Shown here: positions 1 through 8,213 of the stretch, one piece after another
Layout of the letters: each line of letters opens with the position of its first letter
Numbering within the stretch: position 1 is the first letter of the stretch
Source of the DNA: Chitinophaga silvisoli
GTDB taxonomy: Bacteria; Bacteroidota; Bacteroidia; Chitinophagales; Chitinophagaceae
Assembly (NCBI RefSeq): GCF_003412465.1
Contig: NZ_QTJV01000004.1
Location: forward strand, 496,001 to 560,000
Length of the DNA stretch: 64,000 nt
Direction: 5' to 3'
The notes under the pieces: generated by a model
The model's input: only the letters and a program-made list of their open reading frames with translations
Database searches by the model: none
Told to the model about the DNA's origin: nothing
Position numbers and translations under genes: made by a program

Positions 1-1311
1 ATCAATAAGTAACGTAACAAGCTGCTTGTCAAATTCACCAGGGTTCGAATGTCTCAAATTCCTAGCTGTATGTATAAAAGGGGCATCGCTACTTAGCACC
101 TTCGAAAACCTTTTTCTTACACAAGAAAAGTATAATAAGACATCATTAATATGGCCCAAAATTCCTTCCGCTAAGGAAAGTAAACGCTGATCTAATGCTT
201 CGTTACCTACAACCTCCAACAACAAATTATTTTTTTCAGCAATAGGAAATCTCAATAAACGGCTTAATAAAGCGTGAATGATGCTTGGCTTACTATCATT
301 AGCATATCTATATAGCACATTCAGATAATCCTCTCTTCGGCTCCATTCACTGGTTGCCTTACAATGAAGTAACGACAATATAAAGGCGGGTGCTTTTTCC
401 TTTGCTTCTCCTTTTAACTCACCTAATCCCTGAAACCACGAATCAACCGGCTCAATTTTATCTTGGGGAAAATCAATGCCTGTCAGGGCCTCCAAAATAA
501 AAGGAAGTTTATCTGCATCATCAGATTTTGTCAAGAATAACGGTAAGTCTTCCAAAGAATTCATTAATAGTACATTCCAAATCCCGCCCCAACATTGAAC
601 GCTCTTTTTACTAAGATTTGCTTCCAAGGTATTTGCAATCTCCCTACCAAGTAAGGGATTGCTATATGTAAGCTGGCGAATAGATTGCTGAAACGTCATC
701 AATTGTAGATCCAAAACGTTATCCTCATATTTTAAAAAAAGAAGGAGGTTGTTTATCAGTGCTGCAAATTCCTGGCTGGTTAGCTCAAATAAGGAAAATG
801 CCTCAAATATTGAATTCAGATAAAAAGAGAATATAAAATCAGTGTTTTCCCTATAAATGGCTAAAGTACTATAATCAGGTTTATATGTCCGTTGATGAAA
901 CAAAGTAGTTACCTGGTATAGATGGTGCAAAAAATCACTAGCATCATGGTCTCCACTCGAAAAGAATTGATCACACTTCTCAAATAAGGTAACAATGCTA
1001 TTTACCGTAGCATCAAGATGCAGATTCATATTATTACGGAAAACCGTAAAAAAATAATAGCATAAGCCATTTTCAGAACCTACAAGGTAGTTTCCGCTCT
1101 GTTCAACAATGATCTTATTTTCTGTAAGAATATCTAAATGCTCTTCAATTTCAGCAGCATCAAATTTCACCTTCTTATAAGCAAAAATCTTCTCTGCTAA
1201 CTGGTACTTAGCTACAGCAAGTAAATCTAAACGATTTAAGCTATCATCAAGTTGTCGGAAATCAATCATCCAATTGGGTATTAAAAGCAATATAATTTTT
1301 TTAGCAGTCAT
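1..1311 (-). CDS. Hypothetical helical protein, 3' end beyond the window
   Basis: An open frame runs from an ATG at 1311 (MTAKKIILLLIPNWMIDF) to the first base of the window without a stop: 437 codons, so the C-terminus is missing. The protein is rich in leucine and alternating helices and has no signal peptide or membrane segment. Residues 35-80 read like a small winged-helix fold (a CAT/AEIEEHLDILTE-like stretch), and the rest looks HEAT-like. I do not recognise the family. It sits upstream of a PP-loop PAPS-reductase-like gene on the same strand but is separated from it by 280 bases containing a palindromic repeat, so a shared operon is uncertain. Confidence 0.7.
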   Translation of the reverse strand, partial: MTAKKIILLLIPNWMIDFRQLDDSLNRLDLLAVAKYQLAEKIFAYKKVKFDAAEIEEHLDILTENKIIVEQSGNYLVGSENGLCYYFFTVFRNNMNLHLDATVNSIVTLFEKCDQFFSSGDHDASDFLHHLYQVTTLFHQRTYKPDYSTLAIYRENTDFIFSFYLNSIFEAFSLFELTSQEFAALINNLLLFLKYEDNVLDLQLMTFQQSIRQLTYSNPLLGREIANTLEANLSKKSVQCWGGIWNVLLMNSLEDLPLFLTKSDDADKLPFILEALTGIDFPQDKIEPVDSWFQGLGELKGEAKEKAPAFILSLLHCKATSEWSRREDYLNVLYRYANDSKPSIIHALLSRLLRFPIAEKNNLLLEVVGNEALDQRLLSLAEGILGHINDVLLYFSCVRKRFSKVLSSDAPFIHTARNLRHSNPGEFDKQLVTLLID

Positions 1312-1456
1312 AAAAAAGTAAAAGCACCGTTTTATGACAAATCATGCTCAGACATAAGACAGAGCAAGCAACACAGCCAAATAAATAACGGGTACGCTTG
1401 CTCATGAAAAATGAAATACTTAAGATTCAATTACAACGAAGAATAGAACAGGATAA

Positions 1457-1500
1457 GCCGTTTCTTTGTTACTTTCTTTGCGGAGGTCAAAGAAAGTAAG
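1457..1500. repeat. Palindromic extragenic repeat, copy R1
   Basis: First of three copies (also near 2725 and 60484) of a roughly 42-bp sequence beginning GCCGTTTCTTTGTTACTTTC. The second half pairs with itself: TTACTTTCTTTG, a short GC-rich loop, then CAAAGAAAGTAA. Each copy lies just past the 3' end of a minus-strand gene, so it probably also works as a terminator. In this copy the stem is slightly imperfect (loop CGGAGGT) and the GC hairpin that follows R2 and R3 is absent. Confidence 0.75.
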
Positions 1501-1591
1501 GTTATCAGGGTGGTATGACTATTGACAGCGGCAGTGCTTGGTGATAGCCCCACCGTTGTACAATAATCCCTTTTAGATTAATAATTTTCCA

Positions 1592-2650
1592 CTAACGCCC
1601 TGCGCACTCTCCCTTAAATGCCCCCGCAGGCAATATCCATTGTTCACCTTGCAGCATTGTAATACTAAGGTTATAACTATGAGAGGTGGAAATCCGAATG
1701 TATCGGGCATCCATTTTATTAAAAGGCTTCCCGGATGCGATCAATTCAGAAAGGGTAATGTTGCGTTTCATTGTCACACCAAACTCCTTTTCATAGGCTA
1801 TTAACTCGTTGCCTTCGGCGGGGCTGATGGCGTAACTGGTTGCAAATTGATCGGCATTGCCAAAGATGCAAAATTTACAGGAACAGCGCGAATAACCAAG
1901 ATAATAACAGGGGTGCACCCGCACGCCGTATTTCTCAATGATCTTCCATACCTGTGCTTCACTCCAACTTAAAACAGGTCTATATCGGTCAACATGCCTG
2001 CGTTTCTTTCCTTTAATGATTGTACGTTGTACATTTCTGGTAATACCGCTGCCTTCCCGCGTTACTGTTTTATAATAAGTCCCTTTATATCGGCAGTCGG
2101 CTTTATCTTCTTCCCACCTATTATACTTTTCTCTGGCGGTGCTTTCCTCTCCACGTTCCCCTGAAATAAACAGGGTACGTTTTCCATTAAATCTATTTTG
2201 ATTAACAAGCGCCTTCACTCCTACATCAATCTTCAGGTAAGACGAACACCAGCGCAGTGATAAGTCAGGTGTGATCTGTGGAAACTTTAACCGTGTGTTA
2301 GGCTTACCGGTTTTCCCTCCGGCTGTCCTCACCTCGCCACCTAGACATTCAAAACTCACTGGTGCGGTTAATGCATTCTTCCGTAACATTTCCCTCCGAA
2401 ACCCTCCGTGCTTCCACGAAAAATATATCGGCACATGAAATGCCTCTGCAAACGCCCGGCAATAAGCAGGCGTTACTTCCCAATCCATCAATGTTTTTTC
2501 CCGCCCATCAATGTCATGATGCCACAACTCAATTTTAGACACTGGTATACCTTGATCAAGCAAGTATAAAAAACAGGCTGTAGAATCTTTACCACCGGAA
2601 AAGGCAACAATATATTTGTCGTAATAGTGAATGTTATTAATCTCTGACAT
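1592..2650 (-). CDS. Phosphoadenosine phosphosulfate reductase-family PP-loop protein
   Basis: 352 residues. The N-terminus has the PP-loop ATP-binding motif SGGKDST (about residues 18-24), typical of the PAPS reductase / DndC-like adenine-nucleotide alpha-hydrolase fold. Around residues 255-275 there is a cysteine cluster (CYYLGYSRCSCKFCIFG) that could bind an Fe-S cluster or zinc. Such stand-alone enzymes are common cargo in Bacteroidota mobile elements and phages. Their substrate is mostly unknown; nucleic-acid thiolation or sulfur transfer is an inference from DndC. No dndB, D or E partners are visible, so this is not a complete phosphorothioation system. The R1 palindrome follows at the 3' end. 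Confidence 0.85.
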   Translation of the reverse strand: MSEINNIHYYDKYIVAFSGGKDSTACFLYLLDQGIPVSKIELWHHDIDGREKTLMDWEVTPAYCRAFAEAFHVPIYFSWKHGGFRREMLRKNALTAPVSFECLGGEVRTAGGKTGKPNTRLKFPQITPDLSLRWCSSYLKIDVGVKALVNQNRFNGKRTLFISGERGEESTAREKYNRWEEDKADCRYKGTYYKTVTREGSGITRNVQRTIIKGKKRRHVDRYRPVLSWSEAQVWKIIEKYGVRVHPCYYLGYSRCSCKFCIFGNADQFATSYAISPAEGNELIAYEKEFGVTMKRNITLSELIASGKPFNKMDARYIRISTSHSYNLSITMLQGEQWILPAGAFKGECAGR

Positions 2651-2724
2651 AATAGTAATCGTTTGCTCCCCTGAGCGGGGAAGGTGAAGTGTGATAAATG
2701 TGTAAAAGCAGAGGAAGGCGCAAA

Positions 2725-2798
2725 CGCCGTTTCTTTGTTACTTTCTTTGCGGATTTCAAAGAAAGTAACCCCGGCCCCAGGCCGGGGTAAATGGCAGC
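2725..2798. terminator. Palindromic repeat R2 plus GC-rich hairpin
   Basis: Second copy of the repeat (2725-2768): a 12-bp stem of TTACTTTCTTTG against CAAAGAAAGTAA. A second hairpin, CCCCGGCCCCAGGCCGGGG, follows directly. Both lie 30-100 bases past the stop of the minus-strand gene ending at 2826, so they probably end its transcript. The same two-hairpin arrangement follows the paralogous gene at 60587. Confidence 0.65.
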
Positions 2799-2825
2799 AC
2801 TAATAGTTTACCTTACCTGGTAATC

Positions 2826-3239
2826 TTAAAAAAGCAACTCAAAAGGGGCTATTAACCATTGCATACGATCCGAAGGCAATGAGGGCCGGTAATAAATGTG
2901 CTTCGTTATTTCTTTGGAAAGGCTAATACACTTTTCGGAAAGCATACATTTTAGCCCTTCGTAATCTGCAGTAATAAAAAAGTAATACGGCTGGCAGGTG
3001 AAAACATTAAAATCTATTTCAGTTTTATATGGAAAGTCTGAACCTTTTATAATAAGGGAATTTTTAAAATGCTCCCCGTTAGGTAAATAAATCGAATCAC
3101 CGACCAAACTACTTTCTATTTCATAACAGGACAATTCAGCATTATACCCGGTAACTTTCATATGCCAGCGGCGTGTTGTATTATAAGGCAATACTTTATC
3201 TATAACGGAGTAGTACTCGCCAATAATTAACGGTTTCAT
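2826..3239 (-). CDS. Conserved hypothetical protein, paralogue of the 60587-61000 gene
   Basis: 137 residues starting MKPLIIGEYYSVIDK. It shares roughly two thirds identity over its full length with the gene at 60587-61000, including RRWHMKVTGYN and the DYEGL...EKCISLS stretch. No known domain was recognised. It looks cytosolic and mostly beta in its first half. In the other copy the gene overlaps an upstream XRE-type regulator by four bases. Here only the last codons of such a regulator survive upstream (3241-3283). This suggests the pair is a mobile two-gene module that has lost its regulator at this locus. Confidence 0.75.
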   Translation of the reverse strand: MKPLIIGEYYSVIDKVLPYNTTRRWHMKVTGYNAELSCYEIESSLVGDSIYLPNGEHFKNSLIIKGSDFPYKTEIDFNVFTCQPYYFFITADYEGLKCMLSEKCISLSKEITKHIYYRPSLPSDRMQWLIAPFELLF

Positions 3240-3283
3240 AAATGGCGTACCCTGATTATTCCGTCAGGATAACGGTTAACAAC
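3240..3283 (-). pseudogene. 3' remnant of an XRE regulator gene
   Basis: Translated on the minus strand this stretch reads VNRYPDGIIRVRHL and a stop. It matches the C-terminus (VNRYPDGNTQVHHL) of the two-HTH regulator at 60997-61488, including the DNA TTCCGTCAGGATAACGGTTA. Upstream of about 3283 the similarity ends, so the rest of the regulator is deleted. Confidence 0.6.
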
Positions 3284-3342
3284 TAATCATAAAATAAATT
3301 GAATCTAAAAAGCTAACCTCAAACAATACCAGTGCAGTATAT

Positions 3343-3624
3343 CTACCGCCTTAATTGTAAATCTATTTTATAAAATCCCTTGGGATCGATCCAGTATTTA
3401 AACCCGCCGTTATCACAGGTGTCTGTTTCCTGTATTATCTCGAAAACAATATTGGCCAATGCCTCGTGTGAAATTTCTTTTGCGGCATCTTCAGATATAC
3501 CGGGAATCCCTTTTTGAATAGCCGTTTCGTTAATGGCCTCCAACAAAAAATGTTTCTCACATCCGTGGCAGGCTTCATATATTTCATTCCAGCCCTCCGG
3601 CGTGATAGATATACTCCATGCCAT
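3343..3624 (-). CDS. Conserved hypothetical ICE protein
   Basis: 93 residues, acidic and soluble, starting MAWSISITPEGW and ending in KIDLQLRR. The stretch GFKYWIDPKGFYKIDL looks like a small beta hairpin. No family was recognised. It lies in the accessory block between the PAPS-reductase-like gene and the DUF3560/DUF932 genes, all on the same strand with short gaps, so it is probably co-transcribed with the downstream accessory genes. Confidence concerns its being a gene, not its function. Confidence 0.6.
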   Translation of the reverse strand: MAWSISITPEGWNEIYEACHGCEKHFLLEAINETAIQKGIPGISEDAAKEISHEALANIVFEIIQETDTCDNGGFKYWIDPKGFYKIDLQLRR

Positions 3625-3670
3625 AAAAAAACGCGCTCCTTTTAATACCGGCTGCGCCCCCGGCTTTAGG

Positions 3671-4027
3671 TTAGAAAAACAAAAATCTCGCTAATAACAC
3701 AAATTTTTCGTTTACAGTGTTACGGGGTGGCTTTATGTATAACCATAAAAAATGAATGGTAGCGTATGCCATCAGGTGATAAAAAAGTTTATCCTTGAAA
3801 AGTCTCTGACTTGTCCAGAGTTTGGATTTATAAACTGCCATGTAGTTATATAATTCCTCCATTAATACAGGCCACGCTTCCTGGTTAATAAAACTGTCCG
3901 GGCATTTCGGTTTTACTTTAGTATAGCGCTTTATTATGAACTGAACGAATTGTTCCATTTCAGCCGGGAATAAAGAATACAACAAATCGGCCTTGTTTAA
4001 ATTTGTTAACTCTTCAAATGATTTCAT
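3671..4027 (-). CDS. Conserved hypothetical ICE protein
   Basis: 118 residues (MKSFEELTNLNKADLLYSLF...). It is largely helical with aromatic-rich segments and ends hydrophobic (FVLLARFLFF), but there is no clear membrane span. The spacing is 46 bases to the next gene and about 80 bases from the upstream DUF3560 gene. In that gap the sequence around 4069-4107 contains an inverted repeat (ACCGGTTATTATCAACCGG...CCGGTTGATAATA) that may fold in the transcript. No family was recognised. Confidence 0.6.
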   Translation of the reverse strand: MKSFEELTNLNKADLLYSLFPAEMEQFVQFIIKRYTKVKPKCPDSFINQEAWPVLMEELYNYMAVYKSKLWTSQRLFKDKLFYHLMAYATIHFLWLYIKPPRNTVNEKFVLLARFLFF

Positions 4028-4065
4028 ATAGAAGCGATTGAATGAGTAAAAGAATTATGTTACCT

Positions 4066-4107
4066 ACCGGTTATTATCAACCGGCCAGTATTGACCGGTT
4101 GATAATA
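4066..4107. promoter_or_regulatory. Inverted/direct repeat in the intergenic spacer
   Basis: Between the 118-residue gene and the DUF3560 gene the sequence CCGGTTATTATCAACCGG is followed by CCAGTATTGACCGGTTGATAATAAG. TTATTATCAACCGG and CCGGTTGATAATAA are exact reverse complements, giving a 14-bp stem with a short loop. It could act as an intra-operon attenuator or processing hairpin, or as a terminator for the DUF3560 gene. Its function is inferred only. Confidence 0.55.
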
Positions 4108-4111
4108 AGAT

Positions 4112-4963
4112 TTATGCGGCGATATTGTCTTGCTTATTCAATAATGTGAAGACCTTCGCCGGTTCCTGTTTATTGAGGGTGCTATTCGCTACAATGGCTT
4201 TCAAAGCGTAGTTTGCAGCGAATATGCCATCATTATTTAAATGACGCTGCCAGGCTTTTTCTGACGGAGCCCAGCGGAATCCATACTTTTTTAAAATAGT
4301 TCTAATTTCTTCCGCTGGTTTACCCGGGAAAATCAACTGTACGCGGTTGGCTTCTACGTTCTTTCTATATATAACGCCGTTGTATTCTGATTCAGAGGTT
4401 TCCATTTTCTCCAATTTCTCTAATTGGGCAATGCGTTTTTTAAGCCTCCGAATTTCGGCACCGTTATTTGTTAGTTTATACCTTGCAAAGCCTTTAGAAT
4501 TAAAGCAATCCGGCGTATTTACAACGATCCATTTTGCTTCACTAGTTCCTGGCAGTTTTAAAAAACCTTCCTTATCCTTCTTTTTGATACACTTATTTAC
4601 TTCCTTCATGAAGATTTGCAGGTCTTCACATTCTTTCAATGCTTCACGTAGTTTAGTAAGGGCTTGGGGATCATCGGAAGATATAGCGGTGTTTTCTTCA
4701 ATCGTTTTTGCTTTTGCTTCATAATATCTTGCCTTTTCAGCGGATTGAATAGATTGGCCGTGTAAATTGTGTATTCTATCCAGGTCACGGCGGTGTCGTT
4801 TCTCTGAGTGATGCCCCACTAATATAGGTTGTCCCATTGGGATATATGAGGCTATCTCTTGCGCGGCGCTATACTGCCTGTCTGATAACAAACTATTTTT
4901 TTCTGCCTGCGCTTTAGCATTTTCAATGCGGTTTTGTTTGCGTTGTTCAAAATTGTGTTTCAT
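4112..4963 (-). CDS. DUF3560 domain-containing protein
   Basis: 283 residues. The N-terminal half (to about residue 160) is highly charged and helical, with GQPILVGHHSEKRHRRDLDRI, a signature I associate with DUF3560 proteins of plasmids and conjugative elements. A coiled-coil stretch (RRLKKRIAQLEKLEKMET) follows, then a C-terminal domain with IRTILKKYGFRWAPSEKAWQR, also found next to plasmid antirestriction and replication proteins. The biochemical role is unknown. Its position beside a DUF932 gene is typical of Bacteroidota ICE accessory blocks. The plus-strand frame inside it is a shadow. Confidence 0.8.
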   Translation of the reverse strand: MKHNFEQRKQNRIENAKAQAEKNSLLSDRQYSAAQEIASYIPMGQPILVGHHSEKRHRRDLDRIHNLHGQSIQSAEKARYYEAKAKTIEENTAISSDDPQALTKLREALKECEDLQIFMKEVNKCIKKKDKEGFLKLPGTSEAKWIVVNTPDCFNSKGFARYKLTNNGAEIRRLKKRIAQLEKLEKMETSESEYNGVIYRKNVEANRVQLIFPGKPAEEIRTILKKYGFRWAPSEKAWQRHLNNDGIFAANYALKAIVANSTLNKQEPAKVFTLLNKQDNIAA

Positions 4964-4993
4964 AATTATATTTTTTTTATGGTTACTGAAATT

Positions 4994-5194
4994 TTACAAG
5001 ATCCACGGCTCACCGGATGCCGGATCTTTAGGCCAAGTATCAATCCATCTAACATTTAGTATTGATACATGAGGAGTTCCGGGAAAATTGAATTCTTCCT
5101 TTTGGCTTTCGAATTGATCAATTAGTTGCTTTTTGTCCGTTAGGGCCGTATCTACGATAACCCTAACGATGACGTATAAAGTGTGTCGGGCCAT
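4994..5194 (-). CDS. Small conserved hypothetical protein
   Basis: 66 residues from the ATG at 5194 (MARHTLYVIVRVIVDTALTD). The frame is open further upstream, but that extension overlaps the end of the DUF932 gene and is proline/charge-rich noise, so the shorter start is preferred. The predicted fold is beta-alpha-beta: a hydrophobic strand, a charged helix (KKQLIDQFESQKEEF) and a conserved-looking tail (ILNVRWIDTWPKDPASGEPW). It lies directly downstream of the DUF932 gene and is probably co-transcribed. The function is unknown. Confidence 0.6.
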   Translation of the reverse strand: MARHTLYVIVRVIVDTALTDKKQLIDQFESQKEEFNFPGTPHVSILNVRWIDTWPKDPASGEPWIL

Positions 5195-5255
5195 TTTCAA
5201 AAAGATGTAAATAAGATGATATAAAGCCGGGGGCCTAGCCCCCGGCGGCGATGGG

Positions 5256-6314
5256 TCAATTAAATTGTAATGCGTCCCCTCCGTATTGGGCGAATGCTTC
5301 GCACAGGTCGAAGGCTTTTTGTGCTTTCTTTTCAGCGGTACCACCGTAGAGGATGGCGTTCACCTGGTCGGCAGAGCTATCATATCTGGAGACATTTTGA
5401 AAGTAGCCGGTAACAGCATTATAGGCCCCGTATAACTTTCCTTTGGTGGTATCCATCAATTGCGTATCACTACCGAATGCATAAGAAAAAGCATCACTTA
5501 ACTGATTTTTAAAGCGTGTACTTACTTCCTCCCATTCCCCTTTTTTAATATTGGCAATGGTCTCCACGTTGGGCGCTAATGCCAGTGTAATCAATTCTTT
5601 TACCTGCTGGTCTGTAATACTGATTTTAGCCCAGTGATTAAAAGTTTCAGACATAGCAGGTATACATTTGTTAACCATGCCCATGACGCGGTTGGCCTCT
5701 TTTAACCTATCTTTTGCATTCGCTGTATGGCGTATTTTCGTTTTATTGGGGCACCCTCTTAAAGCGGCATTTAGTGTATTGTTACACACAATACGCACAG
5801 GAGTAAAACCCGCAACAATAGACCCGCTTCCGTCGTGTGAGGTGGTAAGGAATAGATAATTCTCCATAGTATCTATACCGGCAACGGTAATATGGGAAGG
5901 TAGTTTTGCTGTGATAAAAATACGCTCCCCTTGTCCCAGCGCTCCCGCTGTCTCATAAAAGATATTTTCAGCACCTGCAATAGAATCAAAAAAACTAAAT
6001 GCGTCTATATTCTGGATCACTTCATAACCACTTCCGACAACTCCAAGTACCTTGTTTGTATCTGTGCGTACAGTGGCAAAAAAACCGGGGACTTTAACAT
6101 CTGGCATTATTAACTCGCCTTCACCTTCGCCAATAGCATCATATGTAATTATTGGGCGTTTAACTACATCAAAATTGAGCTGTGCATCTATTAACACATC
6201 GTCACTTTTTTGATACTGGTTAACAATCTGGCCTTTATCATGCCAAGCCTTTTCCCGTACTGAGTAAAAAGCGTGTTTACCTGTGATTTGATTAAAGTTT
6301 ATATTATCTGCCAT
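5256..6314 (-). CDS. DUF932 family protein (phage/plasmid-like)
   Basis: 352 residues from the ATG at 6314 (MADNINFNQITGKHAFYSVR). A longer in-frame start at 6350 exists, but its 12 extra residues look non-coding. The landmarks of the family are visible: KAWHDKGQIV near the N-terminus, PGFFATVRTDTNKVLGVVGSGYE, SHDGSGSIVAGFTPVRIVCNNTL, and a C-terminal GTAEKKAQKAFDL. DUF932 proteins are widespread in phages, plasmids and ICEs next to antirestriction-type genes. Their role is not established. The window's accessory block (DUF3560, DUF932, small genes) matches that context. Confidence 0.88.
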   Translation of the reverse strand: MADNINFNQITGKHAFYSVREKAWHDKGQIVNQYQKSDDVLIDAQLNFDVVKRPIITYDAIGEGEGELIMPDVKVPGFFATVRTDTNKVLGVVGSGYEVIQNIDAFSFFDSIAGAENIFYETAGALGQGERIFITAKLPSHITVAGIDTMENYLFLTTSHDGSGSIVAGFTPVRIVCNNTLNAALRGCPNKTKIRHTANAKDRLKEANRVMGMVNKCIPAMSETFNHWAKISITDQQVKELITLALAPNVETIANIKKGEWEEVSTRFKNQLSDAFSYAFGSDTQLMDTTKGKLYGAYNAVTGYFQNVSRYDSSADQVNAILYGGTAEKKAQKAFDLCEAFAQYGGDALQFN

Positions 6315-6369
6315 AGGATAGCCGCTTATTTTTAGAACTGGCGGCGGCATACGCCAGGGTTAAAGATGA

Positions 6370-6591
6370 TTAAAGGAAAAGTGTGAGGTTGTTTGTAGAT
6401 GCCTGGGGCTTCTGGCGGGTGCCATGCTTTACAGCCAAGCGGTACAGCATCACATTTTCATTTAGGAAGATGCCCCAGGCATAGCACAACGCGCGGCTTC
6501 TTGTTACACGTGTTTCAGACTGGATCGCCCAGGATGTTGCCATGATTTTAGCTAAAGGGGGCGGCGTGTGTAATTTTTCAGGATGTTTCAT
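6370..6591 (-). CDS. Small conserved hypothetical protein
   Basis: 73 residues from the ATG at 6591 (MKHPEKLHTPPPLAKIMATS). A start at 6615 (MITQKN) is possible. The core (SWAIQSETRVTRSRALCYAW) is compact and mixed in composition, unlike the low-complexity extension that the same frame shows further upstream. I do not recognise the family. The gene sits between the DUF932 gene and a large inverted repeat whose left arm touches its start region, so its leader may be folded into that structure. Confidence 0.5.
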   Translation of the reverse strand: MKHPEKLHTPPPLAKIMATSWAIQSETRVTRSRALCYAWGIFLNENVMLYRLAVKHGTRQKPQASTNNLTLFL

Positions 6592-6609
6592 TTGTGTATT
6601 TTTTTGCGT

Positions 6610-6829
6610 GATCATTTTCAAAAGAAAAAAGAGAAAAAGAAAGCCCTGATACATGGCGCGGAGAAAAGAAAGCAACCCTGGGCTAAGAAAAAATACTACC
6701 TCATATGAGGTCCGCCTTTGGCGGACACCAAGCTGTATGAGGTGGAGATTTTTTTTGCCCTCAGACTTGCTTTCTTTTCCCCGTGCCATACTTTTGATTT
6801 CTTTTTTCTCTTTTCTTTTGGAAATGATT
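6610..6829. repeat. Large imperfect inverted repeat (about 220 bp)
   Basis: The left arm (6610-6705) and the right arm (6735-6829) are imperfect reverse complements. GATCATTTTCAAAAGAAAA matches AATCATTTCCAAAAGAAAA read from the other side, and ATGGCGCGGAGAAAAGAAAG matches ATGGCACGGGGAAAAGAAAG on the minus strand. The tip is a small perfect hairpin, GTCCGCC-TTT-GGCGGAC, at 6710-6726. The arms therefore carry two facing copies of a short start-codon-bearing segment (MAR[R/G]KES...). There are no terminal target duplications, so this is not clearly a MITE. A cruciform or long structured RNA is possible. Confidence 0.7.
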
Positions 6830-6835
6830 AGAGAC

Positions 6836-6889
6836 CCCGTGCCGCCCCGGCACGGGACCAATGAAAAAAGCCGCCTATTATTAGGCGGC
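6836..6889. terminator. Two consecutive GC-rich hairpins
   Basis: CCCGTGCCGCCCCGGCACGGG (6836-6856) and GCCGCCTATTATTAGGCGGC (6870-6889) are each near-perfect stem-loops. They lie between the gene ending at 6956 and the inverted repeat at 6610-6829. With the A/T-rich terminator at 6912 they make three stacked hairpins in under 120 bases, a strong barrier between the two minus-strand genes. Confidence 0.55.
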
Positions 6890-6911
6890 CTGTTAGCCAA
6901 TCGATAAAAGT

Positions 6912-6947
6912 AAAATAACTGGTGTCATTAAAACACCAGTTATTTTT
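6912..6947 (-). terminator. Bidirectional intrinsic terminator
   Basis: AAAATAACTGGTGT pairs with ACACCAGTTATTTT across a short loop, and the stem is bordered by A and T runs on both sides. It starts about ten bases past the stop codon of the minus-strand zinc-finger gene ending at 6956. Confidence 0.8.
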
Positions 6948-6955
6948 CCAAAACA

Positions 6956-7258
6956 TCAACCATAGACTCTATCAAATTCCTTATCAATATCCTCAACATT
7001 TCTTCTTAGGATTACCTGTCCTGTAGTGGAATGGAACACTCTGCCGCAGTACTGGCAGAGTATTTTGTGTTTTTTCATCGGACCGTTGGGATCAATCAGA
7101 TTGCCGTAATTATCACAAGGCCAGAAAGAATCACGCATAGCGTCAGGTCCGCAGGGGCACTCCCATTCCTCTTCTTCAATTTTGGCGAATTCCGGTTTAT
7201 CATCCGCGTTGCGATAGAGGTACTTGGACTGCTTTTCTTTGGTTTTCTTGTTCTTCAT
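6956..7258 (-). CDS. Small zinc-ribbon-like protein
   Basis: 100 residues from the ATG at 7258 (MKNKKTKEKQSKYLYRNADD). The upstream in-frame extension is Phe/Leu-rich and not credible. After a basic N-terminus comes an acidic stretch (KIEEEEWECPCG), then two cysteine pairs: ECPCG near residue 30 and CQYCGRVFHS near residue 70, with another Cys between. This could form a zinc ribbon. A DNA/RNA-binding or adaptor role is inferred. A strong terminator follows immediately. Confidence 0.65.
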   Translation of the reverse strand: MKNKKTKEKQSKYLYRNADDKPEFAKIEEEEWECPCGPDAMRDSFWPCDNYGNLIDPNGPMKKHKILCQYCGRVFHSTTGQVILRRNVEDIDKEFDRVYG

Positions 7259-7436
7259 ATTTTTTTCGAGGCATTCACCACCTGCCGGTTCGAGACAAGG
7301 GACGTGGAATAGCGGAACGCAGTGAGCATATGCCGCGAAAGCCCTTGTAGAGAATGGAAAGGCAGGTGGTATTTTTGCGGAGAAAAGATGATTGAACAAG
7401 AAAGAAAATAACAGCCGGCCATCGATGCGGAAAAAG

Positions 7437-7466
7437 AAAACCGCCTTCAAGTTGAAGACGGTTTTG
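7437..7466 (-). terminator. Intrinsic terminator
   Basis: AAAACCGCCTTCAA pairs with TTGAAGACGGTTTT with one mismatch, and on the minus strand it is followed by a T-rich run. It lies about 80 bases past the stop of the gene ending at 7548. Confidence 0.7.
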
Positions 7467-7547
7467 GGGATCATTCCCGCAATAGCCCTATCGCTGACGA
7501 TTTGCGCTCCCGCATTGCTCGTTTCCTTTTCGGACTATAAGTTAATA

Positions 7548-8048
7548 TTACTTTATCGTTTTACCGCGCCAGTTATCGGGTTTAATAACTCTGGTAACTG
7601 GCTGCCGCTTTGGTAGCGCTGAAATTTCTTTTTCCATCTGCGCATAAGAAACGATCCGATAGGCGGTATTAGTGCCAACAGTAATACAGGGATAGCTTAT
7701 AAGATCCTGCCCGGATGAGTTATTGAATTCTTCGGTTGTGATACCATGCAAGGATATATAGATTCCAGGAGGGGTATCACGCGTCCATCCGATATAGTTT
7801 TTTGTAATTTTAATAATCCCATCACTATCATGAATGACTGCATAATCCAATGATTTGCCCAGCTGATGCTGAAGAACCAATGCGTCACTAAAGTAATAGT
7901 TAGGGATATTATTTAATGCAATAATAGCTTCGTTTAAATTCTCAAAGGTTTCCCGTTTATTAAACACTTCCGCTGAACCGCTGATACCCAGGTTTTGTTG
8001 TTCATACGTCAACCCTGTAGTGACAAGGAAAGCTTGTTCGATATTCAT
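7548..8048 (-). CDS. Hypothetical ICE protein
   Basis: 166 residues from the ATG at 8048 (MNIEQAFLVTTGLTYEQQNL); starts at 8060 or further up are possible but look non-coding. No signal peptide is present. The middle is rich in aromatic residues and beta strands (NYYFSDALVLQHQLGKSLDY...), and the C-terminus is basic (RVIKPDNWRGKTIK). No family was recognised. It is the last gene before the transfer operon, 165 bases downstream of the 421-residue gene, and has its own terminator. Confidence 0.6.
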   Translation of the reverse strand: MNIEQAFLVTTGLTYEQQNLGISGSAEVFNKRETFENLNEAIIALNNIPNYYFSDALVLQHQLGKSLDYAVIHDSDGIIKITKNYIGWTRDTPPGIYISLHGITTEEFNNSSGQDLISYPCITVGTNTAYRIVSYAQMEKEISALPKRQPVTRVIKPDNWRGKTIK

Positions 8049-8213
8049 CTGAAGAAGCATTATGGAAAAAAATAGTTTACTAAGAGTTAAATAGCGAACT
8101 GAACTTAAAACGGAGCGTCGCAACGGCGGCAAAATAGCCCTGTTAAAGCCGGTAAACTCTGAAAGCGACAATGTGAAAACTGCACGAATAGATTGATCCT
8201 GCTGCCCTGGTAA

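Noticed and set aside
6653..6907. Plus-strand frame starting MARRKESNPGLRKN
   Set aside because: It is one arm of the inverted repeat read through terminators and hairpins, with low-complexity composition; not a gene on its own.
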